17,074 nucleotides of DNA from Acidobacteriota bacterium (GCA_003476685.1 DMVN01000007.1:1-17074), one strand, 5' to 3'. Shown: positions 1 through 8,126, counted from the first letter of the stretch. The notes: generated from the sequence alone by a model not told the origin. Made by a program: numbers and translations.

Positions 1-647
1 GCAATTTTTTTCAGTTTTTCGTTGGCAATGATCCCCAGATCAACCCGGCGGTTTTGCTGCCGTCCTTCCGGTGTCTCGTTGCTGGCGATGGGCTGGTCAG
101 GTCCGTAGCCCAATACCGTGAATCTGGAAGACTGGACATTCTGCTGGGCCAGATAAGCGGCCACGGCCCTGGCCCTTCTCTCGGACAGGGTCAGGTTATA
201 CTCGCGACTACCCGTGGAATCGGTGTGACCTTCTATGATGATGTTGGTATCAGGGTATTTATTAAGAATGGTGGCCAGTTTGGTCAGGTTCTCTCTGCTT
301 TCCTGGCGCAGGTCATATTTATCAACATCAAACAGAAGGCCTGAGTCGAAGGTAATTTTAATGCCTTCACCGATGCGCTCCACCTTGGCGCCCTGCAGGT
401 CGCGGCGCATTTCCTCGGCCTGCTTGTCCATCTGGCGGCCGATGTAAGCTCCAGCAGCTCCGCCCACCGCCGCGCCGACAATGGCTCCGAGCAGGGTGTT
501 CCCGGCTATTTTGCCCACCACGCCGCCGACCACCGCCCCGCCCGCAGCTCCGATAGTTGCTCCTTTGGCGGTTTTGCTCCAGCTGGCACAGCTGGCGGCC
601 ATGATGACCAGGCTGAAAATAAGAAAGACAGGAATAATTCTTTTCAT
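1..647 (-). CDS. OmpA-family glycine-zipper lipoprotein (partial, C-terminus cut by window edge)
   Basis: This is an outer-membrane lipoprotein of the YiaD/OmpA type, which should tether the outer membrane to peptidoglycan. Reading from ATG at 647, 215 codons are visible and the frame is still open at base 1. Residues 1-20 form a lipoprotein-type signal ending in AASC, with Cys20 as the likely lipidated residue; -3 is Ala, a slightly weak lipobox. Residues about 29-70 are a glycine-zipper segment rich in GxxxG spacing (GAAGGAVVGG, GAAVGGAAGAYIG). Residues about 97-209 form an OmpA C-terminal peptidoglycan-binding domain, with ITFDSGLLFD, the GHTDSTGSREYNLTLSERRA signature near 140-159 and NRRV near 199-202. 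An AGGAGA SD lies 6 nt before the start. The gene begins 16 nt after the stop of the DUF5107-TPR gene upstream of it, so the two are probably co-transcribed. Family assignment is firm; the exact role is inferred. Confidence 0.9.
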   Translation of the reverse strand, partial: MKRIIPVFLIFSLVIMAASCASWSKTAKGATIGAAGGAVVGGVVGKIAGNTLLGAIVGAAVGGAAGAYIGRQMDKQAEEMRRDLQGAKVERIGEGIKITFDSGLLFDVDKYDLRQESRENLTKLATILNKYPDTNIIIEGHTDSTGSREYNLTLSERRARAVAAYLAQQNVQSSRFTVLGYGPDQPIASNETPEGRQQNRRVDLGIIANEKLKKI

Positions 648-663
648 CTGATTCTCCTGTGTT

Positions 664-3600
664 TTAATTAGTTCCGTTCCCCTGAACGCTGCCTATATCA
701 TATATATTTTTGCCGTAATTTAGCAAGATTTTTAATTTTGGCCAGAACTCCTCTGGCCGCCGGGCTCTGGTTCTTAACTCGTCTGCCTGCTTCTGGCGGC
801 CAATTTTCTCCAGGGCCAGTACTCCAAAGTAGCCAAACGGGCCTTCTGGGTATTGTTCTGTGTATTTAATAATTTCTTCCAGTTTTTTCCGGGAAAGTTG
901 CCTCTGGCCCAGGTTTTCCTGGCAGAGGCTTTCAAGATAATCCTGAAGCCTCTGGTCGGGGTCGTAGGGCCGACCGGTGCCCAGGTGCTCAGGATATTCT
1001 CTGGAACGGGCGATTTCTTCAAGGGCTTTAGTCCAGTTTTTTTGTAGCATGTAGTCGAGAGCCAGATGCAGGTGGGTGCGAACAAAGAGACTGTGGACTT
1101 CACTGGCGCCTTCATAGGGCAGGACTCTCATGCTGTCCAGCAGGCTGGCTGCCTCCCGGTAGCGAGCGCTGGCCAGCAGCGCTTTGACTGTATCGGATTG
1201 AAGGTACACGTTATCAGGAAATTTTTCCAGGGCTTCCAGGGAATGACTCAGGGCCTGGTGTTTAAGTCCCTGGTCCAGTTCGTGCTTAATCAGGTGGTGC
1301 CAGGCGCGCCAGGCTTCCGGAGCCAGCTTCCAGGCCCTCTGCAGGTCGTGGTAGGCGGCCTCCCGGTTATCAGGATTCAAACAGGCCCGGGCGATAAAAA
1401 CCGGATAATAATCGGCCTCATCCAGCTGGGCGAATAGCTGGCGGGCTTCGTCCAGCCGGTCTTTATGCCAGAACAGAAGAGCCAGGTAGTAGCGGAATTT
1501 CCAGCAATCCGGCTTCCTGGCAGCGGCCCATTCCAGGACCGGAATCGATTCTTCCCGGAAAGGAAAAACCAGCCAGGGAGAGGCTGAGGCCGATTTTTCC
1601 AGGACAGCCTGGCTTCCATCAGGGTTGAGGTTCTGCTGCAGATAGGCCAGCCAGGCCAGGACTTCTGGGTTTTCCGGGGAGAGAGACAGCAATTCCACCG
1701 ACCGCTCCGGCTGTCCGGTTCTATGGTAAAACAAGGCCAGTTCCAGGTAAGTCTCGGCTGGGAATTCATTGCGGATTGATTTCCGGAAATTATCAAGGCG
1801 ACTGCGGCCCGGCTGCAACAGGTAGAGTTCATACCGGGCCAGGTGGTTGAGAGGTTCAAGTTCTAAAAGCTCCCGCAAGGTGCGACTGGCTTCTTTTTTT
1901 CGTTGCTGGAGGCGAAGGGCTACAGCCAGCAGTTCGTAGGGCAGGGGATTTTCCCGGTCAAAATTGTGAGCCCGGCGGGCATATTCTTCGGCCTGGGAAT
2001 AATCCCCCTCGGCCAGTGCTATTTCTGCCAGTTGAAGGTAAGCTGGCAGGGCCAGGGCCGGGGAGCGAGCCGCCCAGCCCAGGGTTTCTTTGGCTTCGGC
2101 CGGTTTATTTAATCTCCGGGCAATGAGACCGAAAACATAGTTACCTTCAGGATCATACATAGAGATTTCCAGGCTGCGTCGGGCATAATCCAGCGCCTTC
2201 TGGTATTCTCCCCGGCGCAGGTGGAGCTCGGCCAGGCGGGTCAGGGCCCGCAGATGGTCGGGCACCATGTCTATAACTTGACGATATTTATCCAGGGCAG
2301 CGCTGTAATCCCTTTCATTTTCCAGGGTCTGGGCGGCCAGATACAGGGATTCGGGTGTGTCTCCGGTCGGGCGGTGGAAGTTGAAGGGCCGCGAAAGTTC
2401 CCTGACCTGGAGAGGCTGATGGATTATTTTCTGGCCAAGGTAGATGGTCAGGTCGTCGGAATGAGGAATTCCGGCCAGGTTCAGGATAGCTTTCTCGGAC
2501 GGTTTCAAAACCAGAGGCTGTGACCGGAGTTCCTTTGACCCTTGCTTTACCACCAGTTTCTCCTTGATGTTTTCCAGGGCGTAGATTCCCAGTTCCAGAC
2601 CGTCATCTTTTGGCTTAAGGCTAAGTACCACTCCACCTGCAGCCCCGGCCATCGGGCCTATTCCACTGTAGGGGAACCAGAGTTCTTTCCAGGAATCGGA
2701 GGTGGCCGGAAAAGAGGCCCCGTGATCCGATTGATTCAGCAGCCGCCCGGATTGAGGTTCGGTATACTGACCGTCAGCATCGGTCAGCAGGTCAACCCAG
2801 ATTTCCCCGGCCCGGCTGAGTTCCCAGATCCAGATTTTCTTTCCGGGTATGTCGGAATAAAGGGCCTGATGGCCGAAGCCAGAATCGGAGTTCTGGTAAT
2901 AGCCGCCATAGAAATGTTCATAATGGCCGACCACAAAGTAACTCTTGGAGCCACCAAAATTATTATGGCGGTACCAGGACAGGTCCCTCCCCATAGAGTC
3001 AACGGGCCAGGGTTCCAGGGGAACGGAATAATCATGACCTATATGATACTTTCCCGGGAAAATATATTTCAGGTCAGGGCTGGCGGGGACGGCAGGACAC
3101 ATCCAGGCGTAATATGATTGACGATAGGGGCCGGGGTTGGTCCAGCGGGCTCTGGTTTCAAAATAAGCCCGGTCGGGATAGATGATTATGGCCACCTGCC
3201 AGCGGGTGCGCGAGGGCCAGTCGTAGTTGCCAACAGTGCAGACCAGACGACCGTCCGGTTTCTTTTCCACGAAATAATCAACTGGAGTGGCAGTCGATGG
3301 GGCATGGCCGATTATTCCGAAATTGAATTCTATGCCGCCCGAAGTCCAGGGACCACGCAGGCTGATTTCCCTGAATTTAAGCACCCGGTTGGTATAAAGA
3401 AAATTGCGGCCGGTAGTCAAATCTTTGGCCCCCCAGACCTTGCCTCCGACTTCTGGCAGGATGGCCACTTCTATGTATTTATTTTTAAGGCGGACTACCG
3501 TCCAGTCCTGGGGCCGGGATTCAGCCGAAAAGCCGTTGAAGACATAGTAGGGGTAAATCCTGGAGCCTGAACCCCAGAGTGAGGAGCGGGCAAAAACTGG

Positions 3601-3759
3601 AATCGGGTCGGGGTCGGAAAAGGGGTAGGTGGTGATAGTTTCCTGGTTGACAGCCACTGTCGCCTGATAATCTGAATCACAGGCAGAAAGGAGAAGGAGC
3701 AAACCAAATAATATGGTCAGCAGCGCTGGATTAACTTCCCGCCTCAACGTTTTTCTCAT
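664..3759 (-). CDS. DUF5107 domain and TPR repeat lipoprotein
   Basis: This is a 1031-residue envelope lipoprotein of unknown function. The signal peptide is residues 1-26 with lipobox LSAC, so Cys27 is probably lipidated. Residues about 60-385 match the DUF5107 type. Landmarks are ILPEVGGKVWGAKD near 100-113, GGIEFNFGIIGHAPS near 141-155, GKKIWIWELSRAGEIWVDLLTDADGQY near 306-332 in parts, and EPQSGRLLNQ near 334-343. The LPEVGGKVWG stretch and all-beta look resemble galactose-mutarotase-like sandwiches, which suggests carbohydrate binding or turnover, but this is inference. Residues about 469 to 1000 are helical TPR repeats, for example NERDYSAALDKYRQVIDMVP (481-500) and LHLRRGEYQKALDYARRSLE (512-531). 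The start is ATG at 3759, with GGAG about 9 nt upstream. The next gene encodes an OmpA-type lipoprotein, so both products probably act at the envelope. I saw no transporter or glycosidase partner. Confidence 0.85.
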   Translation of the reverse strand: MRKTLRREVNPALLTILFGLLLLLSACDSDYQATVAVNQETITTYPFSDPDPIPVFARSSLWGSGSRIYPYYVFNGFSAESRPQDWTVVRLKNKYIEVAILPEVGGKVWGAKDLTTGRNFLYTNRVLKFREISLRGPWTSGGIEFNFGIIGHAPSTATPVDYFVEKKPDGRLVCTVGNYDWPSRTRWQVAIIIYPDRAYFETRARWTNPGPYRQSYYAWMCPAVPASPDLKYIFPGKYHIGHDYSVPLEPWPVDSMGRDLSWYRHNNFGGSKSYFVVGHYEHFYGGYYQNSDSGFGHQALYSDIPGKKIWIWELSRAGEIWVDLLTDADGQYTEPQSGRLLNQSDHGASFPATSDSWKELWFPYSGIGPMAGAAGGVVLSLKPKDDGLELGIYALENIKEKLVVKQGSKELRSQPLVLKPSEKAILNLAGIPHSDDLTIYLGQKIIHQPLQVRELSRPFNFHRPTGDTPESLYLAAQTLENERDYSAALDKYRQVIDMVPDHLRALTRLAELHLRRGEYQKALDYARRSLEISMYDPEGNYVFGLIARRLNKPAEAKETLGWAARSPALALPAYLQLAEIALAEGDYSQAEEYARRAHNFDRENPLPYELLAVALRLQQRKKEASRTLRELLELEPLNHLARYELYLLQPGRSRLDNFRKSIRNEFPAETYLELALFYHRTGQPERSVELLSLSPENPEVLAWLAYLQQNLNPDGSQAVLEKSASASPWLVFPFREESIPVLEWAAARKPDCWKFRYYLALLFWHKDRLDEARQLFAQLDEADYYPVFIARACLNPDNREAAYHDLQRAWKLAPEAWRAWHHLIKHELDQGLKHQALSHSLEALEKFPDNVYLQSDTVKALLASARYREAASLLDSMRVLPYEGASEVHSLFVRTHLHLALDYMLQKNWTKALEEIARSREYPEHLGTGRPYDPDQRLQDYLESLCQENLGQRQLSRKKLEEIIKYTEQYPEGPFGYFGVLALEKIGRQKQADELRTRARRPEEFWPKLKILLNYGKNIYDIGSVQGNGTN

Positions 3760-3964
3760 TTGGCGATCTCCATAAATTAGTTATTTATAAATTTGAACCT
3801 GATAGTCTGCCTCTTCTCTGGCACTGAGTATGATTTCACAAGTTCGTTAATGTTGGCAACAGATTAATAAGGAAGTCGTGGCCGAAACTTAATAAGGGTT
3901 ATGGTCCAGCGCGGCTGGTTCAAATCAGTCGGCCTGCCTTTGGCTTTCAGAGCAAAAGCTAAAC

Positions 3965-4891
3965 CTACTTCTTTTCAGTGATTTCCTGATAGATTATCTC
4001 AACCAGGGGCGGACGTCTGACCGGGGAGCCGGGCGGAGGGGTTGGCACTCCAAAGGCAGATTTAATTTCGTCGAGCGTCCGGCCTTGCTCTATCATCTGG
4101 CGTACCCGGGCTTCTTTTTCTTTCAAGCTGTCAAGCAGGCCGGCCACTTCCTGGCGCCCGACCGGTTCGGCGTGTCCCGACAGGAAGATTTCTATTTCCG
4201 GCCGGTAATCCAGCATGGCCTGCAGCGTTTTCAGGTAGCCAAAGAAGGTTCCGTTCTTGTGCTTGTGAATCAGGGGGTCGCGGCCATAAAACATCAGGTC
4301 GCCGGTAATAGCCACCTGGCTTACGGGAATAAAAATGATGGTATCGCCGCTGGTATGAGCCGGGCCGAAATTCTTGAGCTCCAGCCTGGTGCCTTCAAAC
4401 TCCAGAACCAGGATGTCTTCATAAGTTTCAGATGGGAGAATGTCTTTGAGCTCGGGCGTCTGTTCCACAGCCGGCAGCATCTCTTCATAGGTTTTCCGGT
4501 GGGCCAGCAGCCTGACTTTCTGGCTCAGGCCACGAAGGCCGTTGACATGGTCGCCGTCGCTGTGGGTAAGAATGATCAGACCCAGCGGTTTGGCTGAAAT
4601 TTTCTGGATTTCAGCCAGCATTTCCTGAAAAGAATCCGGGGTCATCTTGGCGTCAACCAGCAAGTTGCTTTTCTGGCCCGCTATAAAATAGCAGTTGGCG
4701 CCCGAGCCACCCCTTATCAGATAAATATTATCTCTGACCCTTTCTATGGTAAGGGGAGGGGGAGAGGTCTGTTGCTGGGCGAACAAGGTAGCTGCCAGAA
4801 TTAGGCCGGCAATAAAAATGAGTGGCGCGAACAGACAGATATATTTTGTCCAGGTTGATAATTTTAGCTGATAAAAAATGGCATTTTTCAT
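3965..4891 (-). CDS. Exported metallo-beta-lactamase-fold hydrolase
   Basis: This 308-residue MBL-fold metal hydrolase has unknown substrate. Residues 18-39 are hydrophobic and followed by AQQQTSPPP, which fits a signal peptide or membrane anchor, so the enzyme is probably periplasmic. The metal site is recognisable: THSDGDH at 109-115 (His110, Asp112, Asp114, His115), His179 in GPAHTSGD, Asp198 in ITGDLMF and His240 in LSGHAEP. The usual HxHxDH motif is HxDxDH here; other MBL families carry this variant. The C-terminal tail (about 250-308) has a charged helix and a proline-rich patch (PTPPPGSP, 283-290). The start is ATG at 4891 with a GGAGGG SD about 5 nt upstream, and a good promoter lies just upstream. 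It follows sucD in the same direction after a 121-nt gap, but nothing links it to that pathway. Lactonase, lipase-like or beta-lactamase-like activity cannot be told apart from sequence. Confidence 0.85.
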   Translation of the reverse strand: MKNAIFYQLKLSTWTKYICLFAPLIFIAGLILAATLFAQQQTSPPPLTIERVRDNIYLIRGGSGANCYFIAGQKSNLLVDAKMTPDSFQEMLAEIQKISAKPLGLIILTHSDGDHVNGLRGLSQKVRLLAHRKTYEEMLPAVEQTPELKDILPSETYEDILVLEFEGTRLELKNFGPAHTSGDTIIFIPVSQVAITGDLMFYGRDPLIHKHKNGTFFGYLKTLQAMLDYRPEIEIFLSGHAEPVGRQEVAGLLDSLKEKEARVRQMIEQGRTLDEIKSAFGVPTPPPGSPVRRPPLVEIIYQEITEKK

Positions 4892-4920
4892 GAAACCCTC
4901 CTGGTTAGCGCTACCTAAAT

Positions 4921-4948
4921 TTTATACCACGGGAGTGAGCTGATTCAA
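4921..4948 (-). promoter_or_regulatory. Predicted sigma70 promoter for the MBL hydrolase gene
   Basis: On the minus strand, TTGAAT (4948-4943) is followed after 16 nt by TATAAA (4926-4921). A TG lies one base before the -10, giving an extended -10 (TGGTATAAA). Transcription would begin near 4914, about 23 nt before the ATG at 4891, leaving room for the GGAGGG SD. This suggests the hydrolase is transcribed apart from sucCD. An 8-bp palindrome TGACGTCA lies a little further upstream (4966-4973), with unknown meaning. Confidence 0.55.
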
Positions 4949-5032
4949 AATTATTTTAATATTTATGACGTCAGACAGAAGATACCGGTAGCTAAAGAAT
5001 CGTTAAGACTCGCATGGATAGGGGAAAAGTAT

Positions 5033-5911
5033 CTATTTTCTGGCGAGAACCTCGGCTGTCATCCGGCCGATGTGAGCCGGGTTATCGATGATGGTAACTC
5101 CGGCTTCGGCCAGTTGTCTGATTTTATCCCGGGCTGAGCCCTGGCCGCCCTCGATGATAGCTCCGGCATGTCCCAGCCGTTTTCCCGGCGGGGCCGTCAG
5201 GCCGGCCACATAGGCCAGGACTGGCTTAGGGTATTTTGATTCTTTAAGATAATCGGCGGCTTGTTCTTCGGCCCGGCCGCCAATCTCTCCGATTAAGACC
5301 ACGGCTTCGGTCTGGGGGTCGGGCTTGAACATTTCCAGCAGCTCTACGAATTTCAACCCGATGACCGGGTCGCCACCTATGCCCGCGGCTGTCGATTGTC
5401 CTAGTCCCAGGGAGGTCAGCTGGTGCACCGCTTCGTAGGTCAGGGTCCCGGAGCGGGAGATTAGGCCCACCGGTCCCGGCCGGTGGATGGGGCCGGGCAT
5501 TATTCCGACCTTGCTCTTACCGGGAGAAATTACACCCGGGGTATTCGGCCCGATTAAAGCGGCTCCATATTTTTTCAACCAGGCTTTGGCCCGGAGCATA
5601 TCCAGGACCGGAATTCCTTCCGTTATACAGACAATTAGTTTTATTCCAGCCTCGGCTGCTTCCATGATGGCTTCAGCTCCAGCCAGGGGCGGAACGAAAA
5701 TTACCGAGACTTCGGGGGCCTGGTCGCGAACAGCCGCTTCCACAGTGTTATAGACCGGTAGCCCCAAATGAACCTGTCCGCCCTTTCCGGGGGTAACTCC
5801 AGCCACCAGTCTGGTACCATATTCCAGCATTTTTTCCGAATGGAAGGTGGCTTCGCGGCCAGTAAATCCCTGGACCAGAACCCTCGACCTGTCATCAATC
5901 AAGATGCCCAT
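5033..5911 (-). CDS. sucD: Succinate--CoA ligase (ADP/GDP-forming), alpha subunit
   Basis: SucD is the alpha subunit of succinyl-CoA synthetase. With SucC it interconverts succinyl-CoA + NDP + Pi with succinate + CoA + NTP in the cytosol. The protein is 292 residues, close to the 289 of E. coli. A CoA-binding Rossmann domain comes first ([19 protein letters not shown], 11-29; GVTPGKGG, 38-45), then the ligase domain with ITEGIPVLD near 96-104 and SRSGTLTYE near 152-160. The phosphohistidine is His248 in [13 protein letters not shown]. coli has GPNCPG where this protein has GPNTPG (121-126), a substitution I regard as tolerated. The start at 5911 overlaps the end of sucC by 13 nt, so the two are translationally coupled; the SD is weak (GGCGGA, about 12 nt upstream). 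Nucleotide preference (ATP or GTP) cannot be read from sequence alone. Confidence 0.97.
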   Translation of the reverse strand: MGILIDDRSRVLVQGFTGREATFHSEKMLEYGTRLVAGVTPGKGGQVHLGLPVYNTVEAAVRDQAPEVSVIFVPPLAGAEAIMEAAEAGIKLIVCITEGIPVLDMLRAKAWLKKYGAALIGPNTPGVISPGKSKVGIMPGPIHRPGPVGLISRSGTLTYEAVHQLTSLGLGQSTAAGIGGDPVIGLKFVELLEMFKPDPQTEAVVLIGEIGGRAEEQAADYLKESKYPKPVLAYVAGLTAPPGKRLGHAGAIIEGGQGSARDKIRQLAEAGVTIIDNPAHIGRMTAEVLARK

Positions 5912-7074
5912 GTTTTCTGTCCGCCCAGGGTCACCGCCAGTCGGGCCGCTTCTTCCAGGCTGGAAGCAAAGTGAAAGGGCAGCCCTGATTCCTCCAGGAT
6001 TTTCCTGCCTTCGGCCACGTTGGTGCCTTCCAGCCTGACCACCACCGGCTGGCTCAGGGAAAATTTCCTGGCGGCTCTGACCACGCCTCTGGCCACCAGG
6101 TCGCAGCGAACTATCCCGCCAAAGATGTTGACAAGAGCGACTCTGACCTCGCTGTCCGATAGCAGAATTTCAAAAGCCTGGCTGACGGCTTCTTCGGTTA
6201 CTCCTCCGCCTATGTCCAGGAAGTTGGCCGGGCTGCCGCCAAAGTACTGGATGATATCCATGGTAGCCATAGCCAGCCCGGCTCCGTTGACCAGGCAGCC
6301 TATCTGGCCATCCATTTTTAGATAATTAAGTTTGAAGTTCCGGGCCTTCCTTTCCAGTTCATTTTCCAGGTTTTCTTCCTCAAAAGAGGACAGCTCGGGG
6401 TGACGGACCAGGGCGCAGTCGTCAAATTCCATCCGGGCATCTACGGCCACCAGCCGGCCATCATGGGTCAGGGCCAGCGGGTTTATTTCCAGAAGTTTCA
6501 GGTCCATGTCTAAGAAGAAGCGGGTAAGCTGCTGCAGGTGTTTGATAAAATCTTTTATCAGGACTTCTTCCAGCTCCAGGAAGTAGGCCAGCTGGCGGAG
6601 CTGAAAAAGTTTCAGGCCCTCGTCGGGTGTAAAACCGATTTTCTTGATCAGTCCCGGGCTGGAACGCGCCAGCTCCTCAATTTCCAGCCCGCCTTGACGG
6701 CTGACGATGGCAGCTAGGCTGTCGCAGCCACGGTCCACGGCCAGGCCAAAATAATACTCTCTTTTCAAATCCAGGGCTTTTTCCACCAGGATTTTTCTGA
6801 CGACCAGGCCCCGGGGACCACTCTGGGCAGTGACCAGCCTCCGGGCCAAAAGACTCCGGGCCAGGACTTCGGCTTCTTCCGCAGTCCTGGCTTTCAGGAT
6901 TCCACCGGCTTTTCCCCGGCCACCTGATAAGACCTGGGCTTTTAAGATGACAGGCGAGGATAAATCCAGGGCCGCCTGCCGGGCTTCAGCCGGACTGGCA
7001 GCCAGCTGTCCTCCGGGCACAGTAACTGCCAGCTGTCTCAACAATTCTTTGGCCTGGTATTCGTGAATTATCAC
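5899..7074 (-). CDS. sucC: Succinate--CoA ligase, beta subunit (GTG start)
   Basis: SucC is the ATP-grasp beta subunit that binds the nucleotide and forms the succinate site of succinyl-CoA synthetase. It has 391 residues (E. coli 388). The ATP-grasp domain is residues about 2-230, with [10 protein letters not shown] at 50-59, EINPLAL near 196-202 (metal/nucleotide Glu196) and DARMEFDD near 212-219. The C-terminal ligase domain carries [16 protein letters not shown] near 259-274, [11 protein letters not shown] near 285-295 and [11 protein letters not shown] near 315-325. The start is GTG at 7074; no in-frame alternative exists because a TAG lies one codon upstream (7080-7078). No SD is visible directly before it. 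The strong hairpin at 7104-7130 ends 25 nt ahead, so initiation probably depends on coupling to the leader frame described separately. Confidence 0.97.
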   Translation of the reverse strand: MIIHEYQAKELLRQLAVTVPGGQLAASPAEARQAALDLSSPVILKAQVLSGGRGKAGGILKARTAEEAEVLARSLLARRLVTAQSGPRGLVVRKILVEKALDLKREYYFGLAVDRGCDSLAAIVSRQGGLEIEELARSSPGLIKKIGFTPDEGLKLFQLRQLAYFLELEEVLIKDFIKHLQQLTRFFLDMDLKLLEINPLALTHDGRLVAVDARMEFDDCALVRHPELSSFEEENLENELERKARNFKLNYLKMDGQIGCLVNGAGLAMATMDIIQYFGGSPANFLDIGGGVTEEAVSQAFEILLSDSEVRVALVNIFGGIVRCDLVARGVVRAARKFSLSQPVVVRLEGTNVAEGRKILEESGLPFHFASSLEEAARLAVTLGGQKTWAS

Positions 7075-7077
7075 TGA

Positions 7078-7143
7078 CTAAGCCCGCTCAGCCTGAATAA
7101 AAAAGCGGAGCCCCTTCCGGCGGCTCCGCTCCTTTTCTTTCAT
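7078..7143 (-). CDS. Candidate 21-codon leader peptide upstream of sucC
   Basis: From ATG at 7143 a short frame runs 21 codons to TAG at 7080-7078. The peptide begins MKEKERSRRKGL and is strongly basic. It passes straight through both arms of the intrinsic terminator at 7104-7130 and stops one codon before the sucC GTG, in the same frame (TAG TCA GTG). AAGG sits 3 nt ahead of its ATG, which is closer than usual. A frame this short can arise by chance, so the case rests on its position: a ribosome translating it would cover the terminator stem and end where it could reinitiate at sucC. The geometry recalls the E. coli pyrBI leader. No function is shown by sequence alone. Confidence 0.3.
   Translation of the reverse strand: MKEKERSRRKGLRFFIQAERA
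7099..7130 (-). terminator. Intrinsic terminator in the mdh-sucC gap (possible sucCD attenuator)
   Basis: AGCGGAGCC (7104-7112 on plus) and GGCTCCGCT (7122-7130) form a perfect 9-bp, GC-rich stem with a 9-nt loop. On the minus strand it is followed by five more T residues (7103-7099), as in a Rho-independent terminator for leftward transcription. It lies downstream of mdh, but also downstream of the predicted sucCD promoter (7168-7197) and only 25 nt ahead of the sucC start. It should therefore cut both mdh read-through and sucCD initiation unless it is relieved. Confidence 0.85.
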
Positions 7144-7151
7144 TGGCCTTA

Positions 7152-7183
7152 TTAGAATGATTATAAAATTATAGTGATTCTAA
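7152..7183. repeat. 32-bp imperfect dyad over the sucCD -10 region
   Basis: The outer arms TTAGAAT (7152-7158) and ATTCTAA (7177-7183) are perfect reverse complements. Inward to 7166/7169, 13 of 15 base pairs match, with mismatches at 7159/7176 and 7161/7174. The dyad centre (7167/7168) falls at the downstream edge of the predicted sucCD -10, and the dyad covers the expected start of transcription. It could be an operator for a dimeric repressor. Its AT-rich composition makes an RNA hairpin role weaker. Confidence 0.45.
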
Positions 7184-7197
7184 AATTGGCCCGTCAA
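7168..7197 (-). promoter_or_regulatory. Predicted sigma70 promoter for sucCD
   Basis: On the minus strand, TTGACG (7197-7192), which overlaps the mdh stop codon, is followed after 18 nt by a perfect TATAAT (7173-7168). A second TATAAT lies at 7165-7160 but has no good -35. The expected start is near 7161, giving a leader of about 86 nt before the sucC GTG. Five of six -35 bases and six of six -10 bases match consensus. Confidence 0.6.
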
Positions 7198-8126
7198 ATT
7201 TTACATTCAGCCACAGTCTTGCTCACGGAAGCTATAGTCTTCTGGAACTGGGCTTTTTCTTCCTCGGTTAGCTTGATTTCCAGGATTTTTTCCATGCCCC
7301 GGGCGCTGATCAGGCAGGGCACGCCTATGAACAGGCCATTGACTCCGTACTCGCCTTCACACAGGGCGGCGCAGGGCAGGACCCGGCGTTTATCTTTGAG
7401 GTAGGACTCAGCGATGACGATAGCACTCCAGGCCGGGCTGAAGAAAGCCGAGCCCTTGCCGAACAGCTTGACAATCTCGGTACCGGCTTCTCTGGTTCTG
7501 GTCACCAGGCGTTCTATCTGCTCGGGCGTGGCGATTTCAGTTAACGGCACGCCACCGATAGTGGTCAGGCGGGGCAGGGGAACCATGTCCGGCCCATGTC
7601 CGCCAAGAACGGTTCCAGCCACGTCAGCCACTGAAACCCCCAGTTCCATGGCAATAAAGGCTCTCCAGCGGGCGGTGTCCAGGGTGCCCGCCATTCCGAT
7701 CACCTGGTTCTTTGGAAAACCGGTAACCTTATGGAAGACATAGACCATGGCGTCGAGGGGGTTGGTGACGATGATGCAGAAAGCGTTGGGAGCGTACTGC
7801 TTGACGCCGTTGGCTACGGCCGTGATGATTTTGATGTTGACGTTAAGCAGGTCTTCTCTGGTCATGCCGGCTTCTCTGGGTTTGCCAGCTGTGACGATAA
7901 CCACATCGGCTCCTTCGATGTCCTTGTAATCGGAAGTGGCAGTGATGTTAGCATCGTAATTGCCGTGGGGAGCCATTTCCATCAGGTCCAGGGCTTTGCC
8001 CTTGCAGACGTTAACATACTCGGGAACATCCAGGATGACAATGTCTCCAAGTTCTTTCTGGGCAGCCAGCATGGCCAGAATCTGACCTATCTGACCACCG
8101 CCAATCAGAGCTATTTTTTTACGCAT
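7194..8126 (-). CDS. mdh: Malate dehydrogenase (LDH-like, type 3)
   Basis: Mdh catalyses NAD-dependent interconversion of malate and oxaloacetate in the cytosol. The protein is 310 residues, the usual size for the LDH-like MDH family. The N-terminal Rossmann fold has GGGQIG at 9-14 and Asp33 (ILDVPE) for the NAD ribose. The mobile loop AGKPREAGMTRED (80-92) carries the substrate arginines Arg84 and Arg90, and Arg84 fits malate rather than lactate. Asn122 (VTNPLD), Asp150/Arg153 (LDTAR) and the catalytic His177 (GGHGPDMVP) complete the site. The start is ATG at 8126 with AAGGAG 7 nt upstream. It lies 76 nt after icd in the same direction and is probably co-transcribed with it. The terminator at 7099-7130 lies 64 nt or more downstream of its stop. 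Confidence 0.97.
   Translation of the reverse strand: MRKKIALIGGGQIGQILAMLAAQKELGDIVILDVPEYVNVCKGKALDLMEMAPHGNYDANITATSDYKDIEGADVVIVTAGKPREAGMTREDLLNVNIKIITAVANGVKQYAPNAFCIIVTNPLDAMVYVFHKVTGFPKNQVIGMAGTLDTARWRAFIAMELGVSVADVAGTVLGGHGPDMVPLPRLTTIGGVPLTEIATPEQIERLVTRTREAGTEIVKLFGKGSAFFSPAWSAIVIAESYLKDKRRVLPCAALCEGEYGVNGLFIGVPCLISARGMEKILEIKLTEEEKAQFQKTIASVSKTVAECKI

Noticed and set aside
284..481. 65-codon open frame on the minus strand
   Set aside because: A shifted frame inside the OmpA lipoprotein gene, which reads continuously in the correct frame with the OmpA motif.
2542..3117. 191-codon open frame on the plus strand
   Set aside because: It lies antisense inside the DUF5107-TPR gene, matches no family I recognise and has no SD; the minus frame has clear domains.
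3760..3964. Gap upstream of the DUF5107 gene searched for a promoter
   Set aside because: TTGCCA (minus, 3859-3854) has a fair -35, but no acceptable -10 at the right distance; no call made.
4966..4990. Palindromes TGACGTCA (4966-4973) and TACCGGTA (4983-4990)
   Set aside because: Eight-base palindromes are common by chance, and these have no partner site or recognised bacterial regulator.
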